Below, one piece after another: positions 16,927 to 26,477 of a DNA stretch of 64,000 nucleotides; position 1 is the stretch's first letter; each line of letters opens with the position of its first letter. This DNA is from CAZRXG01 sp964603985 (GTDB taxonomy: Bacteria > Chloroflexota > Anaerolineae > Aggregatilineales > UBA3940). The stretch spans positions 3,522 to 67,521 of the forward strand of contig CAZRXG010000022.1 of the NCBI GenBank assembly GCA_964603985.1, in the 5' to 3' direction. The notes under the pieces are model-generated. The model was not told the origin of the DNA, made no database searches, and worked only from the letters and a program-made list of their open reading frames with translations. A program made the translations under genes and the position numbers.

Positions 16927-18194
16927 CGACCACATCCAACCGTTTTACTCCATTGATAGCGCTGCGTGACAGGTGGGCATCCTTGGATCACGTACAACGT
17001 GGGCTGATCCTGCTGGTGGGGGCCCGTTTGATCCTGGCCCTGCTTTTTATGCTCAACGTCATTCCGCTGGAATTGCGCTACAAGTGGTATCTGCATCACG
17101 GGGGCGACCAGGAGCACTTTATGAACCTGGCCGAATCGATCCTCGGCGGTCGGCCCGAATCGGTGCGCGTGGGAATCGGGCAGGCGCTGGTGATGCTGCC
17201 CTGGATCGCGCTGCTCAAGCCATATAACTATTTTGAACTCGTCGCGCCGCTGGTCGTCATCAACGGCTTCATCCTCGCCGGAGTGTCCGTGCTGGTGGTT
17301 GGCGGCATCGCCCGGCGCACGACGGGTAACGACCGCGTTGCCCTGTGGTCGGCAGCTCTCTGGGCGTTTCTCCCGCTGCTGGCGTATTATAGCTTCTTCT
17401 GGCACTTCGACCCGGTGAACGTGCGTAGCTCGACGGTGCCGCTGGTTGGCTGGCTCAACGGGTTGTCCGATGGCCCGGCCTCGTTTTTCCTCATGATTGC
17501 CGTCTTGCTGCTGGCCGGGAGCATGGACCAGGAGGAGTCGCCCTCCTTCTGGCGGCTGGCAGGCGTCGGCGCGGCACTTAGCGCTGCGGTGATGTTCCGC
17601 TTCCACTTTGCACCGGCGGTGGCGTTCGTGTTGTTGTACGTGCTGCTGAGGCACGGCTGGCGGGAACTGCTCGTTGCCTGCGGCGCGGGCCTCGTGACGT
17701 ACATTCCACAGGGCTGGTACAACCAGGTGGTCTTCGGGCTGCCGGTTACCTCAGGCTACATCTCCGATCAGGATACGCTGCACTGGGGTGGTACGCTCGC
17801 CCGCCCGCTATCCGATATCATCAGGAGCCTGCCCTTCAACCCGCGCAACCTCGTCGAGTTGGGGCAATACTACGTCGGGCGGCGGCCCTGGCTGGCTCTG
17901 CCTCTCGCGCTGCTGGCGGCGGTCGGTGTGTACGTTGTGGTGGCGCTTTGGCGGCGGCGTGGCTGGGAGGCGGTGGCCCTTTTGGTGGGGGTGCCGCTGG
18001 TTTACCTGCTGCCGCTGACCCTTGCCTGGCCCTTTCGGGATGCTGTCCTGCGTCTCTCCTCGCCGACCTTTCCCTTCGTCGTCACCATATGCGTGTATGC
18101 TGCCTGGCTGGCCTGGAACCGACTGAGATCTTCAAGACGGGAGGCCCGGTCGGATTCCCCGTCTTCTCCTGGGGGCGAAGACCAATCAGGGTGA
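16923..18194 (+). CDS. Polytopic GT39-like membrane glycosyltransferase, first of the glycan locus
   Basis: 423 residues from the ATG at 16923; the GTG at 16833 would add a poorly supported 30 residues. About ten membrane segments. The first external loop has RYKWYLHHGGDQEHFMNLAESI, where an acidic residue typical of lipid-phosphate-sugar-dependent GT-C enzymes would sit. The family uses polyprenyl-phosphate sugars on the outer face of the membrane. It opens a run of glycan genes on the plus strand. Confidence 0.75.
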   Translation: MTTTSNRFTPLIALRDRWASLDHVQRGLILLVGARLILALLFMLNVIPLELRYKWYLHHGGDQEHFMNLAESILGGRPESVRVGIGQALVMLPWIALLKPYNYFELVAPLVVINGFILAGVSVLVVGGIARRTTGNDRVALWSAALWAFLPLLAYYSFFWHFDPVNVRSSTVPLVGWLNGLSDGPASFFLMIAVLLLAGSMDQEESPSFWRLAGVGAALSAAVMFRFHFAPAVAFVLLYVLLRHGWRELLVACGAGLVTYIPQGWYNQVVFGLPVTSGYISDQDTLHWGGTLARPLSDIIRSLPFNPRNLVELGQYYVGRRPWLALPLALLAAVGVYVVVALWRRRGWEAVALLVGVPLVYLLPLTLAWPFRDAVLRLSSPTFPFVVTICVYAAWLAWNRLRSSRREARSDSPSSPGGEDQSG

Positions 18195-18242
18195 GACCGG
18201 GTTCCTGCGGCCCATTGGGATGAAAGAGAGTGAGTGCAACCG

Positions 18243-19157
18243 ATGCAAATTCTGGTGACAGGGGGCCTGGGTGCTGTCGGAGCGCCGCTGGTTGGTGAGT
18301 TGCGGCAGCGCGGGCATGAGGTCTGGGTGGCGGATCGGGTGCACGCGCCCGGCCCCAACTACCTGCGCTGCGACGTGGGCGTTTACCGCCAGGTCGAGCG
18401 GCTCTTTGAGGGGCACTCGTTTGATCTCGTCTATCACCTGGCGGCGGAGTTCGGGCGTCTGAACGGCGAGCACTTCTACGAGACGCTGTGGCACAGCAAC
18501 GTCGTCGGCACCAAGAACGTCCTCCGCTGCCAGGAGAAGCACGGGTTCCGCTTGGTCTTCACCAGCAGCTCCGAGGTCTACGGCGACTGGGGCGACGTGA
18601 TGACCGAGGATGTCCTCGATAAGCACCCCATCCGCCAGTTGAACGACTATGCCATCTCCAAGTGGGTTAACGAGCAGCAGATCATGAACTCCACCGACCG
18701 CTTCGGGACGGAAACCGTGCGGGTGCGTCTGTTCAACACCTATGGCCCCGGCGAGCATTACTCCGAGTATCGCAGCGTGATTTGCAAATTCATTTACCAC
18801 GCTTTGCACGACCTCCCCTACACCGTCTACCTTGGCCACCACCGCTCCTCGACCTACATCGACGATACCGCCCGCACGCTGGCCAACATCAGCATGCGCT
18901 TCAAGCCGGGCGAGGTCTACAACATTTCCGGCGACGAGTACCACGACATCAAGACGCTCTCCAACATGATCCTCGGTTACCTCGGCAAGGACGACAGCCG
19001 GGTCGAGTATGTCGATTTTGAGGCGCACAACACGCGCAACAAGCTCGCCGACAACAGCAAGGCCGGGCGCGACCTGGATCACAGGTGCACGGTCACGCTG
19101 GCCGAGGGAATCCCGAAAACAATCGAATGGCAGAAAGAGGTATATCACTGTGGCTGA
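18243..19157 (+). CDS. NAD-dependent sugar epimerase/dehydratase (SDR)
   Basis: Extended SDR acting on a nucleotide sugar. 304 residues from the ATG at 18243; GTG at 18234 would add MQP. The Rossmann motif is GGLGAVG at residues 7-13, and the catalytic YAISK lies near 139-143, after the SSSEVYGDWGD segment typical of dTDP-glucose 4,6-dehydratase and UDP-sugar epimerases. It ends inside the start of the next gene, a UDP-sugar dehydrogenase, so both probably make one activated sugar for the glycan. The exact substrate cannot be told. Confidence 0.86.
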   Translation: MQILVTGGLGAVGAPLVGELRQRGHEVWVADRVHAPGPNYLRCDVGVYRQVERLFEGHSFDLVYHLAAEFGRLNGEHFYETLWHSNVVGTKNVLRCQEKHGFRLVFTSSSEVYGDWGDVMTEDVLDKHPIRQLNDYAISKWVNEQQIMNSTDRFGTETVRVRLFNTYGPGEHYSEYRSVICKFIYHALHDLPYTVYLGHHRSSTYIDDTARTLANISMRFKPGEVYNISGDEYHDIKTLSNMILGYLGKDDSRVEYVDFEAHNTRNKLADNSKAGRDLDHRCTVTLAEGIPKTIEWQKEVYHCG

Positions 19158-20361
19158 ACGCCGGGAAACCATTGTCGTAGTCGGGACGGGCTACGTGGGC
19201 CTGCCCGCTGCCTTGATGCTCGCCAGGGCGGGCTACGATGTCGTTGGCGTGGACATCAACGAGAACATCGTACGTGCCATCAACGAAGGGGTCATGCACA
19301 TCCGCGAGGACGAGCTGCAAAACCTGATGGGTGACCCGGAGGTGAAGGCCAACCTGCGGGCGCAGTCCACGCCCTGTGAAGGCGATGTTTTCATCATTGC
19401 CGTGCCCACTCCCCTCGACGACCGCAAGAAAATCGCCGACCTTTCCTATGTGGATGACGCGCTGGACAGCATCATCCCCTACCTGCGCCCCGGCAATCTG
19501 GTCATCATCGAGTCGACCATCCCCCCGCTGACCTGCCGTGAGCGCCTTACCCCTATGATCGAAGGGAAAACGGACCTGAAGGTCAGCGAGACCGTCTATC
19601 TGGCCCACTGCCCGGAGCGTATTCTTCCCGGCGACATCTTCCACGAGATCGTGCACAACGACCGCATCATCGGCGGGATCGATGCGATCACCCGCGATAA
19701 GGCGGCGGCTGTCTACGCCAGCTTCGTCAAGGGAGACCTTTACAAGACCGACGACGTTACCGCCGAGCTTGTCAAGCTGATGGAGAACGCCTACCGCGAT
19801 GTCAACGTCGCCCTGGCAAACGAGTTCAACTCGGTGGCGGAGACGCTCGGCATCGACGGGCGTGCGGCGATCCGCCTGGCGAATAAGCATCCCCGCGTCA
19901 GTGTCCTGATGCCCGGCATCGGCGTCGGCGGCCACTGCATTCCCATCGACCCCTGGTTCATCAAGGAGGTCGACCCGGCCAACTCGCGCCTGATCTTCAC
20001 CTCGCGCCTGATCAACGACGAGATGCCGCACAAGATAGCGGGCAAGATCCGCCGGGCGGTGCGCGAGATCCCGTCGCCCAGGATTGTGGCCCTTGGCGCG
20101 GCCTACAAGCCCAATACCGAGGACACGCGTGAAAGTCCCGCCCTGGAGATCGTCAGGCTGCTTGAACAGGATGGCTACGACGTGACCTGCTACGACCCGC
20201 TGGTTGAGGGCATGGGCTACGATTCGCTGGTTGCGATCTGTCACGGCGCGGACATGCTGGCTATCCTCGTGCCGCACGACGAGATCGTGGCCGGGCTTGA
20301 GCGCGACCGGGCCGAGATCGAAAAAGCGATGCGCACCCCTCTCATCCGGCGCTACCAGTAG
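19150..20361 (+). CDS. UDP-sugar 6-dehydrogenase (WecC-like)
   Basis: Oxidises a UDP-hexose (UDP-ManNAc or a similar sugar) to the uronic acid with two NAD+. 403 residues from the GTG at 19150, which overlaps the previous gene by 8 bases and has AGAAAGAGG upstream; the frame open to 19009 is a shadow of the SDR gene. The N-terminal Rossmann motif is GTGYVGLPAALMLARAGYDV. The catalytic cysteine lies in GIGVGGHCIPIDPWF, the WecC-like form. The C-terminal domain contains ALGAAYKPNTEDTRESPAL. Confidence 0.92.
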   Translation: MAERRETIVVVGTGYVGLPAALMLARAGYDVVGVDINENIVRAINEGVMHIREDELQNLMGDPEVKANLRAQSTPCEGDVFIIAVPTPLDDRKKIADLSYVDDALDSIIPYLRPGNLVIIESTIPPLTCRERLTPMIEGKTDLKVSETVYLAHCPERILPGDIFHEIVHNDRIIGGIDAITRDKAAAVYASFVKGDLYKTDDVTAELVKLMENAYRDVNVALANEFNSVAETLGIDGRAAIRLANKHPRVSVLMPGIGVGGHCIPIDPWFIKEVDPANSRLIFTSRLINDEMPHKIAGKIRRAVREIPSPRIVALGAAYKPNTEDTRESPALEIVRLLEQDGYDVTCYDPLVEGMGYDSLVAICHGADMLAILVPHDEIVAGLERDRAEIEKAMRTPLIRRYQ

Positions 20362-20383
20362 GGCACGGCAAAGAGCGGGCTGA

Positions 20384-21871
20384 GTGGCTGCCATGAACCG
20401 GAAGACGCTGCCCGGCGGGCACAGGTTATGGCTGATCGGCCTGGTGACGCTTGTTCTATCTCTGGCGATAGCCGTCGACCTGACCCCCTGGCTGCGCGGC
20501 CCCAGCGGCCCCCACGAGTGGCGCTGGCGGTACCAACCCGACCTTATCTCTGTGCGGCTGGTGTTCGTCGCGGTGGCGCTGGGCGCTCTCGGCGGCTGGT
20601 ATTGGCTTGCGCGGCGGCGTGAGCGCGTGTCCGGCTGGCTGCTGGCTACGCTTGTGCCTATTGGGCTGGCCCTTCAGATCAGCGTCCTGGCAACGGACGC
20701 TTACGGCCTGCAACTGGTCGCCCGCGTGTTGAACCCGGCCTATTATGGCTACTATCCCCCGGCCACGCAGATTGACGATCTAAGTGAGTTTATAGACACT
20801 TACGCCGACGCACAGGCCGACTTTGACCATCCCCGCATGCAGACCCACCCGCCCGGCAACGTGGTGTTTCACTGGCTGGTGCTGCGCGCGGTGAAGTCCA
20901 CACCCGCCCTGGTGGAAGCGGCAGCCCCGCTCGTCGAGCCGCGCCTGGCTGCACTGCCCGGCTGGATCGGCGACTACGACATGACCGGCATTGTCGGCGG
21001 GATGGCTGCCGGTCTGCTCATCCCGGTTATCGGCACGCTGGCCGCGATCCCCCTTTTCCTGCTGGCACGGGCAGCGTTCAACGAGGAAACCGCCCGTCGG
21101 GCAGCCCTGCTCTATTTGCTCGCCCCCTCCCTGACCCTGTTCGAGCCTAAGATCGACGTGGTTTACACACTCCTGAGCAGCCTCGCTTTTCTGCTTGCCT
21201 ACCTGGGCGTGCGCGGCCACAGGTGGTGGCTTCTCTACCTGAGCGGGCTGCTCTGCTCGGCGGGAATGTTCATGAGCTACAGCCTGCTCCCCTTGAGCCT
21301 GGCGGTCGGCCTGTTCGTGTTCGCGATGGGGCTGTCCGCCCACCGCCAATCCCCCGGAGCCGGTCTGCATCGCCTTATCCTGGATCTGCTCGTGCTGGCG
21401 CTGGGTGGCGTGAGTGTCCAGGTTGCTGCCTGGCTGCTGGCAGGGTTTGACCCGCTGCGGGCATTCTTCGTTATGCGCGAGCGGACGGCACGCTACAACG
21501 CGGTTCGCAGCTACTGGTTCTCGCTCGTCTACACCCCCTACGACATGTTACTCTTTGCCGGAATTCCTGCGGCGGCTCTGCTGATTGAGCGCATCATCCG
21601 CCTGGCGCGCGGCGTTTCCCGGCGCGAGCGGGTTCAGGACATCGACCGGATGTTGCTCGGCTCGCTGGCTGCAATGGGGCTGATGATCCTGTCCGGCGTG
21701 CAGAAGGCCGAGAACGCGCGCGTCTTCCTGTACTTTATGCCCGTCGTCGTCCTTTTTGCCGCGGCAGAGAGCGATCAAACGGGGATGGGCTGCTCCGCGT
21801 TTCTGGCGCTGGCCGCGCTGACGGTCATCCAGTTGGTGGTGTTTCAGGTGACGCTGATGGTCTACCTTTAG
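20384..21871 (+). CDS. Polytopic GT39-like membrane glycosyltransferase
   Basis: 495 residues with about 11-12 hydrophobic segments. Start is GTG at 20384 or ATG at 20393. A large first external loop carries DFDHPRMQTHPPGNVVFHW, the position of the catalytic acidic residue in ArnT/PMT-type enzymes. Sequence detail beyond the fold does not reveal the sugar. It starts 22 bases after the dehydrogenase. Confidence 0.72.
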   Translation: MAAMNRKTLPGGHRLWLIGLVTLVLSLAIAVDLTPWLRGPSGPHEWRWRYQPDLISVRLVFVAVALGALGGWYWLARRRERVSGWLLATLVPIGLALQISVLATDAYGLQLVARVLNPAYYGYYPPATQIDDLSEFIDTYADAQADFDHPRMQTHPPGNVVFHWLVLRAVKSTPALVEAAAPLVEPRLAALPGWIGDYDMTGIVGGMAAGLLIPVIGTLAAIPLFLLARAAFNEETARRAALLYLLAPSLTLFEPKIDVVYTLLSSLAFLLAYLGVRGHRWWLLYLSGLLCSAGMFMSYSLLPLSLAVGLFVFAMGLSAHRQSPGAGLHRLILDLLVLALGGVSVQVAAWLLAGFDPLRAFFVMRERTARYNAVRSYWFSLVYTPYDMLLFAGIPAAALLIERIIRLARGVSRRERVQDIDRMLLGSLAAMGLMILSGVQKAENARVFLYFMPVVVLFAAAESDQTGMGCSAFLALAALTVIQLVVFQVTLMVYL

Positions 21872-21894
21872 GTCACCGGACGAGGAGGGATGGC

Positions 21895-23367
21895 TTGCAC
21901 ATCGAATCCCCGGCAGAGCATAACGTTATCCCGGGTCGGGTCTGGGTTTTTCTGGCTGCGCTGGTGGCCTACATCGCGGCGATGTACGGCTGGGTGGCAC
22001 GGATATACATCCACTACTCGGTGGTGGGCATCCCCTGGCTGCTGCGCCAGCCGGGCTACCGCCTCTACGAGAACGTCGCCGACCAGCACGCCCCCGGCAG
22101 CATCTGGCTGAACGCCCTCCTGTGCGCCCTGCTGCCCGGCCACCTGCTGCGCGCCCGCCTCTCGATGATTGTCCTCATGGCGCTGTGCATCGTTCTGATC
22201 TTCTGGCTGGCCCGGCGCTGGTGGGGTCTGCACGCCGGATTGGCAGGGGCGGCCCTGTTCGCTGCCTGGGGGCCGGTGATCATGGATCGCCCCATGTACT
22301 ACGAGGTGGTGCTGGCGTTGCTGGTGCTGGCCGCCGTCGCGGTCTGGCACAGGTCGGAAGCTCCCTGGTGGCGGCCTGTCCTGGCCGGGCTGCTGATCGG
22401 GTTGGGCGTGCTCGTCAAGCAGCAGGGACTGGCCGTGCTGGCCGTGTTCGTCATCTGGCGTCTGCTGAGCCTGGATTTCCGCACCGCCCTGCCCGATGTG
22501 GGTCGCTTCGTCCTGGCTGCGGGTGTGGTGGTCGGCCTTGTGGCGCTGGTTTTTGCCATCCAGGGTCGCCTGGATGACGCCCTGTTCTGGATCTGGACGT
22601 TCAACACACGTCCCGGGTACGCCGACAGCACCCGCCAGGCGATGGCCGCCCGCGAGGCCGTGCTGCTGGCGGGCTGGTTGGCGCTTGTCCCCCTGTTCGC
22701 GCTGTTTGTGATCCCCCGCCGCGAGCAGTGGCGGCGCGAGGGGATTCTGCTGCTCGGCCTGCTCCCCGCGCTGTGCACACCTGCCTATCCGCGCTACGCG
22801 CGTTTTCACCTCTCGGGGGCGGTGCCGGTCGTGGCTTTGATCGGGACCGGGGCGCTGGCCTATGCACTGGAGGCCGCGCGCCGGGGCGGAGCACTGAAGC
22901 GGTGGCTCTTGCGCGCCTACATTGCCGGAGCGGCTGCGCTGCTGCTCGTGGCCTTCGCGCTGCCGACTTACTATCGCCTTAAGCTGGGGCCGCGCGTCGG
23001 CGAGTACGAGGCACTGATCCCCATCGGAGAATGGCTGGCCGAAAACACCGACGCGCAGCCGGGGACGCGCGTCTGGCTCCTGCCCGGCATCGACCCAACG
23101 GACAACTTCTACGCCATCAACGGCTACCCGCCGCCGACCTACTGGGTACAGACGTACAAGTGGTACCACTCCGTGCCGGGCCTGACCGGACGGGTGATCG
23201 ACGCCCTGGATGCCGACCGTCCGCGCTATGCTATACTCATCGAGCGGTGGCACGATCAGGTGCCGGACGGGCTGCTCGAATATCTGGAGGCCCACTACGT
23301 GCCCATCGGCGAGATGGAAGTGGGCCACGAGTACGGCAAGGCGACCTTTTATGCGTTAGCGCCGTGA
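21895..23367 (+). CDS. Polytopic GT39/PMT-like glycosyltransferase
   Basis: 490 residues with about ten membrane segments. TTG start at 21895 with GAGGAGGG six bases upstream. The first loop has PWLLRQPGYRLYENVADQHAPGS followed by a helix, the usual position of the PMT_2 (ArnT-like) acidic motif. A soluble C-terminal domain (about 365-490) includes YPPPTYWVQTYKWYH. Part of the glycan operon. Confidence 0.75.
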   Translation: MHIESPAEHNVIPGRVWVFLAALVAYIAAMYGWVARIYIHYSVVGIPWLLRQPGYRLYENVADQHAPGSIWLNALLCALLPGHLLRARLSMIVLMALCIVLIFWLARRWWGLHAGLAGAALFAAWGPVIMDRPMYYEVVLALLVLAAVAVWHRSEAPWWRPVLAGLLIGLGVLVKQQGLAVLAVFVIWRLLSLDFRTALPDVGRFVLAAGVVVGLVALVFAIQGRLDDALFWIWTFNTRPGYADSTRQAMAAREAVLLAGWLALVPLFALFVIPRREQWRREGILLLGLLPALCTPAYPRYARFHLSGAVPVVALIGTGALAYALEAARRGGALKRWLLRAYIAGAAALLLVAFALPTYYRLKLGPRVGEYEALIPIGEWLAENTDAQPGTRVWLLPGIDPTDNFYAINGYPPPTYWVQTYKWYHSVPGLTGRVIDALDADRPRYAILIERWHDQVPDGLLEYLEAHYVPIGEMEVGHEYGKATFYALAP

Positions 23368-23394
23368 GGCAGGGGAACCTGATTTTCTGACCCT

Positions 23395-25290
23395 ATGACG
23401 TTCTCTCCGCTGGCACTTATCCTGATACCAACCGGCTATCTCTTCCTGTGGCCGCTGGCTGATCGTCTCCTGCGCAGCCGGGAAGAGCCTCCCGGCCCGC
23501 TGGAGGTCGCCCTGACCGCGCTGGCCCTCAGCGTCGGGGGATTGACCTGGCTGCTGTTCTGGGCCGGCCTGCTGCCGGGGCAGTGGCTGATGCCTCTTCT
23601 GGCGCTGTTGATTGTTCTGGTGGGGCTGGCGGTAGGATTGGTGCTCAACCGGGCCTGGATCTCACCGGCGCGCTGGCGCGCCTACTGGGCCGCCCAGTGG
23701 CGGCGGCTGGCCCGCCTTGAGATGGACGGTCTGCTGACCTGGGCGCTGGTCGCCGTGGGCTTCATCATGTTGATCCACGCGCTCTATTACCCCTTCATCG
23801 GCGACGACGTGCTCTCACGCTACGGGCTTCAGGCCCAGCAGATCTACTGGGCACGCCGCATCCCGGAGTCGGTTTCCGGCTACCCGCCGCTCGCGCCGCT
23901 CAGCTTTGTGGCAACCTGGTTCGCAGCCGGGCAGCCCAACGAGCATCTGGCGCGGCTCTTTCCCATAGCCATGGCCTGCGGGATGCTGGGCGCGACCTAT
24001 CTGGTCGGGCGGCGTGTGCTGGATCGGCAAGGCGGGCTGCTGGCAGCGGTGCTCGTCGCGCTCACGCCTACCTTTATCCGCTACGGCACGCTGGCCTATA
24101 CCGACATCCCCACCACCTTTCCCCTGACTCTGGCGACGTTGTACGTGCTGCGCTGGTGGGAGTCGGGGCGGGCGCGGGACGCAGTGTTGGCGGGCGCTCT
24201 GGTCGCCATCGGGCTGTTCACCAAGCAGTCGGCGCTGACGTGGCTGCCCAGCCTGGCCGTTATTCCACCCCTGTGGTTGCTTGCCTCCCGCCGCGAGGTG
24301 CTCCCCAATCGCTGGCATCGGGCCGGGGTTGGGCTGGCGGGGTTTCTCGTGCCTGCGGTGTTGATCACCGGCCCCTGGTACGTCCGCAACGTCGTGCTGG
24401 ATGGCTGGGAGAACGTGCTCCCGGTTGCCGGGCTGTATCACATCCGGGCCGATGGGGCCGGGTGGTTGGGCATCTTGCCACCGCTGTCCAGGCCGGGCGA
24501 CTTCGGCCCCGCGCTGAGGTGGCTCTACGCGCTGGGATGGGTTGCCGGTCTGGCGAGCGCCGCCCGGCAGGGCTGGCAGGCCCTCCGCGGCGAGTCGACG
24601 GGGCCACCCGCCGATCTGATCTTTTCAGCGCTGGCCGTTCCCTACTGGCTGGCCTGGTGGGTGAAATTCTCGTATGACGGGCGCTTTCTTGTGTTGATTC
24701 TGCCCCTGATCGCGCTCTGGACGGCCCGCCTGCTCCGGTGGGTCATCGGCTGGATCGGCGAGCACACGAACTTCCCACGCCTGCTGTGGCAGGTTGGTGG
24801 GGGCCTTCTGCTGGCCGGCCTTGTGATCTGGGGCGCGCGCGACCGCCTCGGCGGTGTCTACAACGCTGTGACCCGGCCCTTCGCTTCGGATGCGGAGCGG
24901 CTGCTCCACGCCAAGGGCAGCCTGTACGATCTGGTGCTGTACATCCGGGAAAACTTCGATCCGCAGCAGGATCGCCTGCTCCTGATGGACGGGCGCATGG
25001 TCTACTATCTGAGCGACTACAACATCAGCTCATTTTACCCCCTCACGCTGGCCGAGTTGGAGGGCTACGATTATCTGGTGCACTCCTCATCGATTTACTC
25101 GGTTTACAATAAGCGCCTGGGATGGGCAGACAGTGAGTTTTACCGCTATTCTCAGGACCCCCTGATCTTCGAACCGGTGTACGTCAGCGAGGGGGTGCAC
25201 GTCATGCGCATCCTGCGTACCGACATTCCAACGCGTGAAGAATACGAGGTGTACCGCCAGCGGCGAAGACAGCAAAAGGAGAAGCGCTGA
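23395..25290 (+). CDS. Polytopic GT39/PMT-like glycosyltransferase
   Basis: 631 residues with about 12 membrane segments. The first periplasmic loop contains HALYYPFIGDDVLSRYGLQA; the D-D pair there is the expected catalytic acidic site of dolichyl/polyprenyl-phosphate-sugar transferases. An extracytoplasmic C-terminal domain (about 500-631) ends in a basic KEKR tail. It starts 27 bases after the previous glycosyltransferase gene. Confidence 0.78.
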   Translation: MTFSPLALILIPTGYLFLWPLADRLLRSREEPPGPLEVALTALALSVGGLTWLLFWAGLLPGQWLMPLLALLIVLVGLAVGLVLNRAWISPARWRAYWAAQWRRLARLEMDGLLTWALVAVGFIMLIHALYYPFIGDDVLSRYGLQAQQIYWARRIPESVSGYPPLAPLSFVATWFAAGQPNEHLARLFPIAMACGMLGATYLVGRRVLDRQGGLLAAVLVALTPTFIRYGTLAYTDIPTTFPLTLATLYVLRWWESGRARDAVLAGALVAIGLFTKQSALTWLPSLAVIPPLWLLASRREVLPNRWHRAGVGLAGFLVPAVLITGPWYVRNVVLDGWENVLPVAGLYHIRADGAGWLGILPPLSRPGDFGPALRWLYALGWVAGLASAARQGWQALRGESTGPPADLIFSALAVPYWLAWWVKFSYDGRFLVLILPLIALWTARLLRWVIGWIGEHTNFPRLLWQVGGGLLLAGLVIWGARDRLGGVYNAVTRPFASDAERLLHAKGSLYDLVLYIRENFDPQQDRLLLMDGRMVYYLSDYNISSFYPLTLAELEGYDYLVHSSSIYSVYNKRLGWADSEFYRYSQDPLIFEPVYVSEGVHVMRILRTDIPTREEYEVYRQRRRQQKEKR

Positions 25291-25295
25291 CCGCC

Positions 25296-26477
25296 ATGCG
25301 TATCGCCGTCGTGCAGGAAACCGACTGGGTGCGGCGCGGCCCGCACCAGCAGCATCATCTCTTTGAGCGGCTCTCGCAGCGCGGCCACGAGATCACCGTG
25401 CTCGATTATCCCATCCTGCGCCCCCACTGGCCGCGCGAGCCGTTCTACGTGCCCCGCCGCGAGCAGGCTAACGTGGCCCGCATCTACCAGGGCGCGCACA
25501 TCCGCCTGATCACCCCCGCGACGCTCGGCCTGCGCCCACTCGCCCGCCCTAGCTCGATGCTGTCCCACCGGCTGGCACTGTTCCGTCTGATTGCCCGGTC
25601 GCGCCCCGACGTGATCGTCTCCTACGCACTCAGCACCGGCCTGCCCGCGCTGCGTCTGGCGCGTCGGCACGGTATCCCATACGTCTTCCACGTCATCGAC
25701 GCCCTGCACGCGATTGTACCCGTCAAGGCCCTGTGGCCCGTCGCCCACGCCGTCGAGCGGCGTCTGTTCCGCGCCGCCGACGAGGTGGTGCTGATCAACG
25801 AGCACCTGCGCGACTACGCTATCAGCATGGGCGCTGCGCCGGAGCGCGCCCGCGTCCTTCGAACCGGCGTTGACCTGGAGCGTTTTACGCCCGCTCAGGA
25901 CGCCTCGACGACCCGCGCCGACCTGGGACTCAGGCCCGGCGACACCGTTCTGTTCTTTATGGGCTGGATCTACGACTTCTCCGGCGTGCGTCAGGTCGCC
26001 GAGAGCCTCTCCGGCGCGCCCCCTGGCGTGCGCCTGCTCGTCGTCGGCGACGGCGACGACTACCCCGCCCTGTGCCGGATGCGCGACTCCGCCCTGGGCG
26101 ACCGGCTGGTGCTCACCGGGCGTGTGCCCTACCAACGTATTCCGGCCCTGCTGGCCGCCGCCGACATCTGCCTGCTGCCCTTCCGCACCGTCCCGGCGAC
26201 CGAGCACATCGTTCCCATCAAGCTGTACGAGTACATGGCAGGCGGCAAGCCCGTTATCGCCGCGCCCCTGCCGGGCGTGCGCCGCGACGTGGGCGACGAC
26301 AACGGCGTTGTCTATGCCCCGGCGGAAGAGCAGGTCGCGACGGCGCTCGACATCCGTGACCGGGCCGCCGAGCTGGGGCGGCGGGCGCGGGCCTTCGTCG
26401 AGGCACACTGCGACTGGAAGACCGCCACCGACGACTTCGAGGCGCTGCTTCTGTGCCACGTGGAGGGCTGCGCATGA
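25296..26477 (+). CDS. Glycosyltransferase family 4
   Basis: Cytoplasmic GT-B enzyme of 393 residues. The N-terminal acceptor domain contains HQQHHLFERLSQRGHEI. The C-terminal donor domain has GVDLERF and the EX7E-type region EHIVPIKLYEYMAGGKPVIA. It adds a sugar from a nucleotide donor to a growing glycan. It starts 5 bases after the GT39 gene, and its stop overlaps the next start (ATGA). Confidence 0.88.
   Translation: MRIAVVQETDWVRRGPHQQHHLFERLSQRGHEITVLDYPILRPHWPREPFYVPRREQANVARIYQGAHIRLITPATLGLRPLARPSSMLSHRLALFRLIARSRPDVIVSYALSTGLPALRLARRHGIPYVFHVIDALHAIVPVKALWPVAHAVERRLFRAADEVVLINEHLRDYAISMGAAPERARVLRTGVDLERFTPAQDASTTRADLGLRPGDTVLFFMGWIYDFSGVRQVAESLSGAPPGVRLLVVGDGDDYPALCRMRDSALGDRLVLTGRVPYQRIPALLAAADICLLPFRTVPATEHIVPIKLYEYMAGGKPVIAAPLPGVRRDVGDDNGVVYAPAEEQVATALDIRDRAAELGRRARAFVEAHCDWKTATDDFEALLLCHVEGCA

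Noticed and set aside
21868..23328. 486-codon minus-strand frame opposite a glycosyltransferase gene
   Set aside because: Gln/His/Arg-rich antisense shadow, typical of high-GC genomes; the plus-strand product has clear membrane segments.
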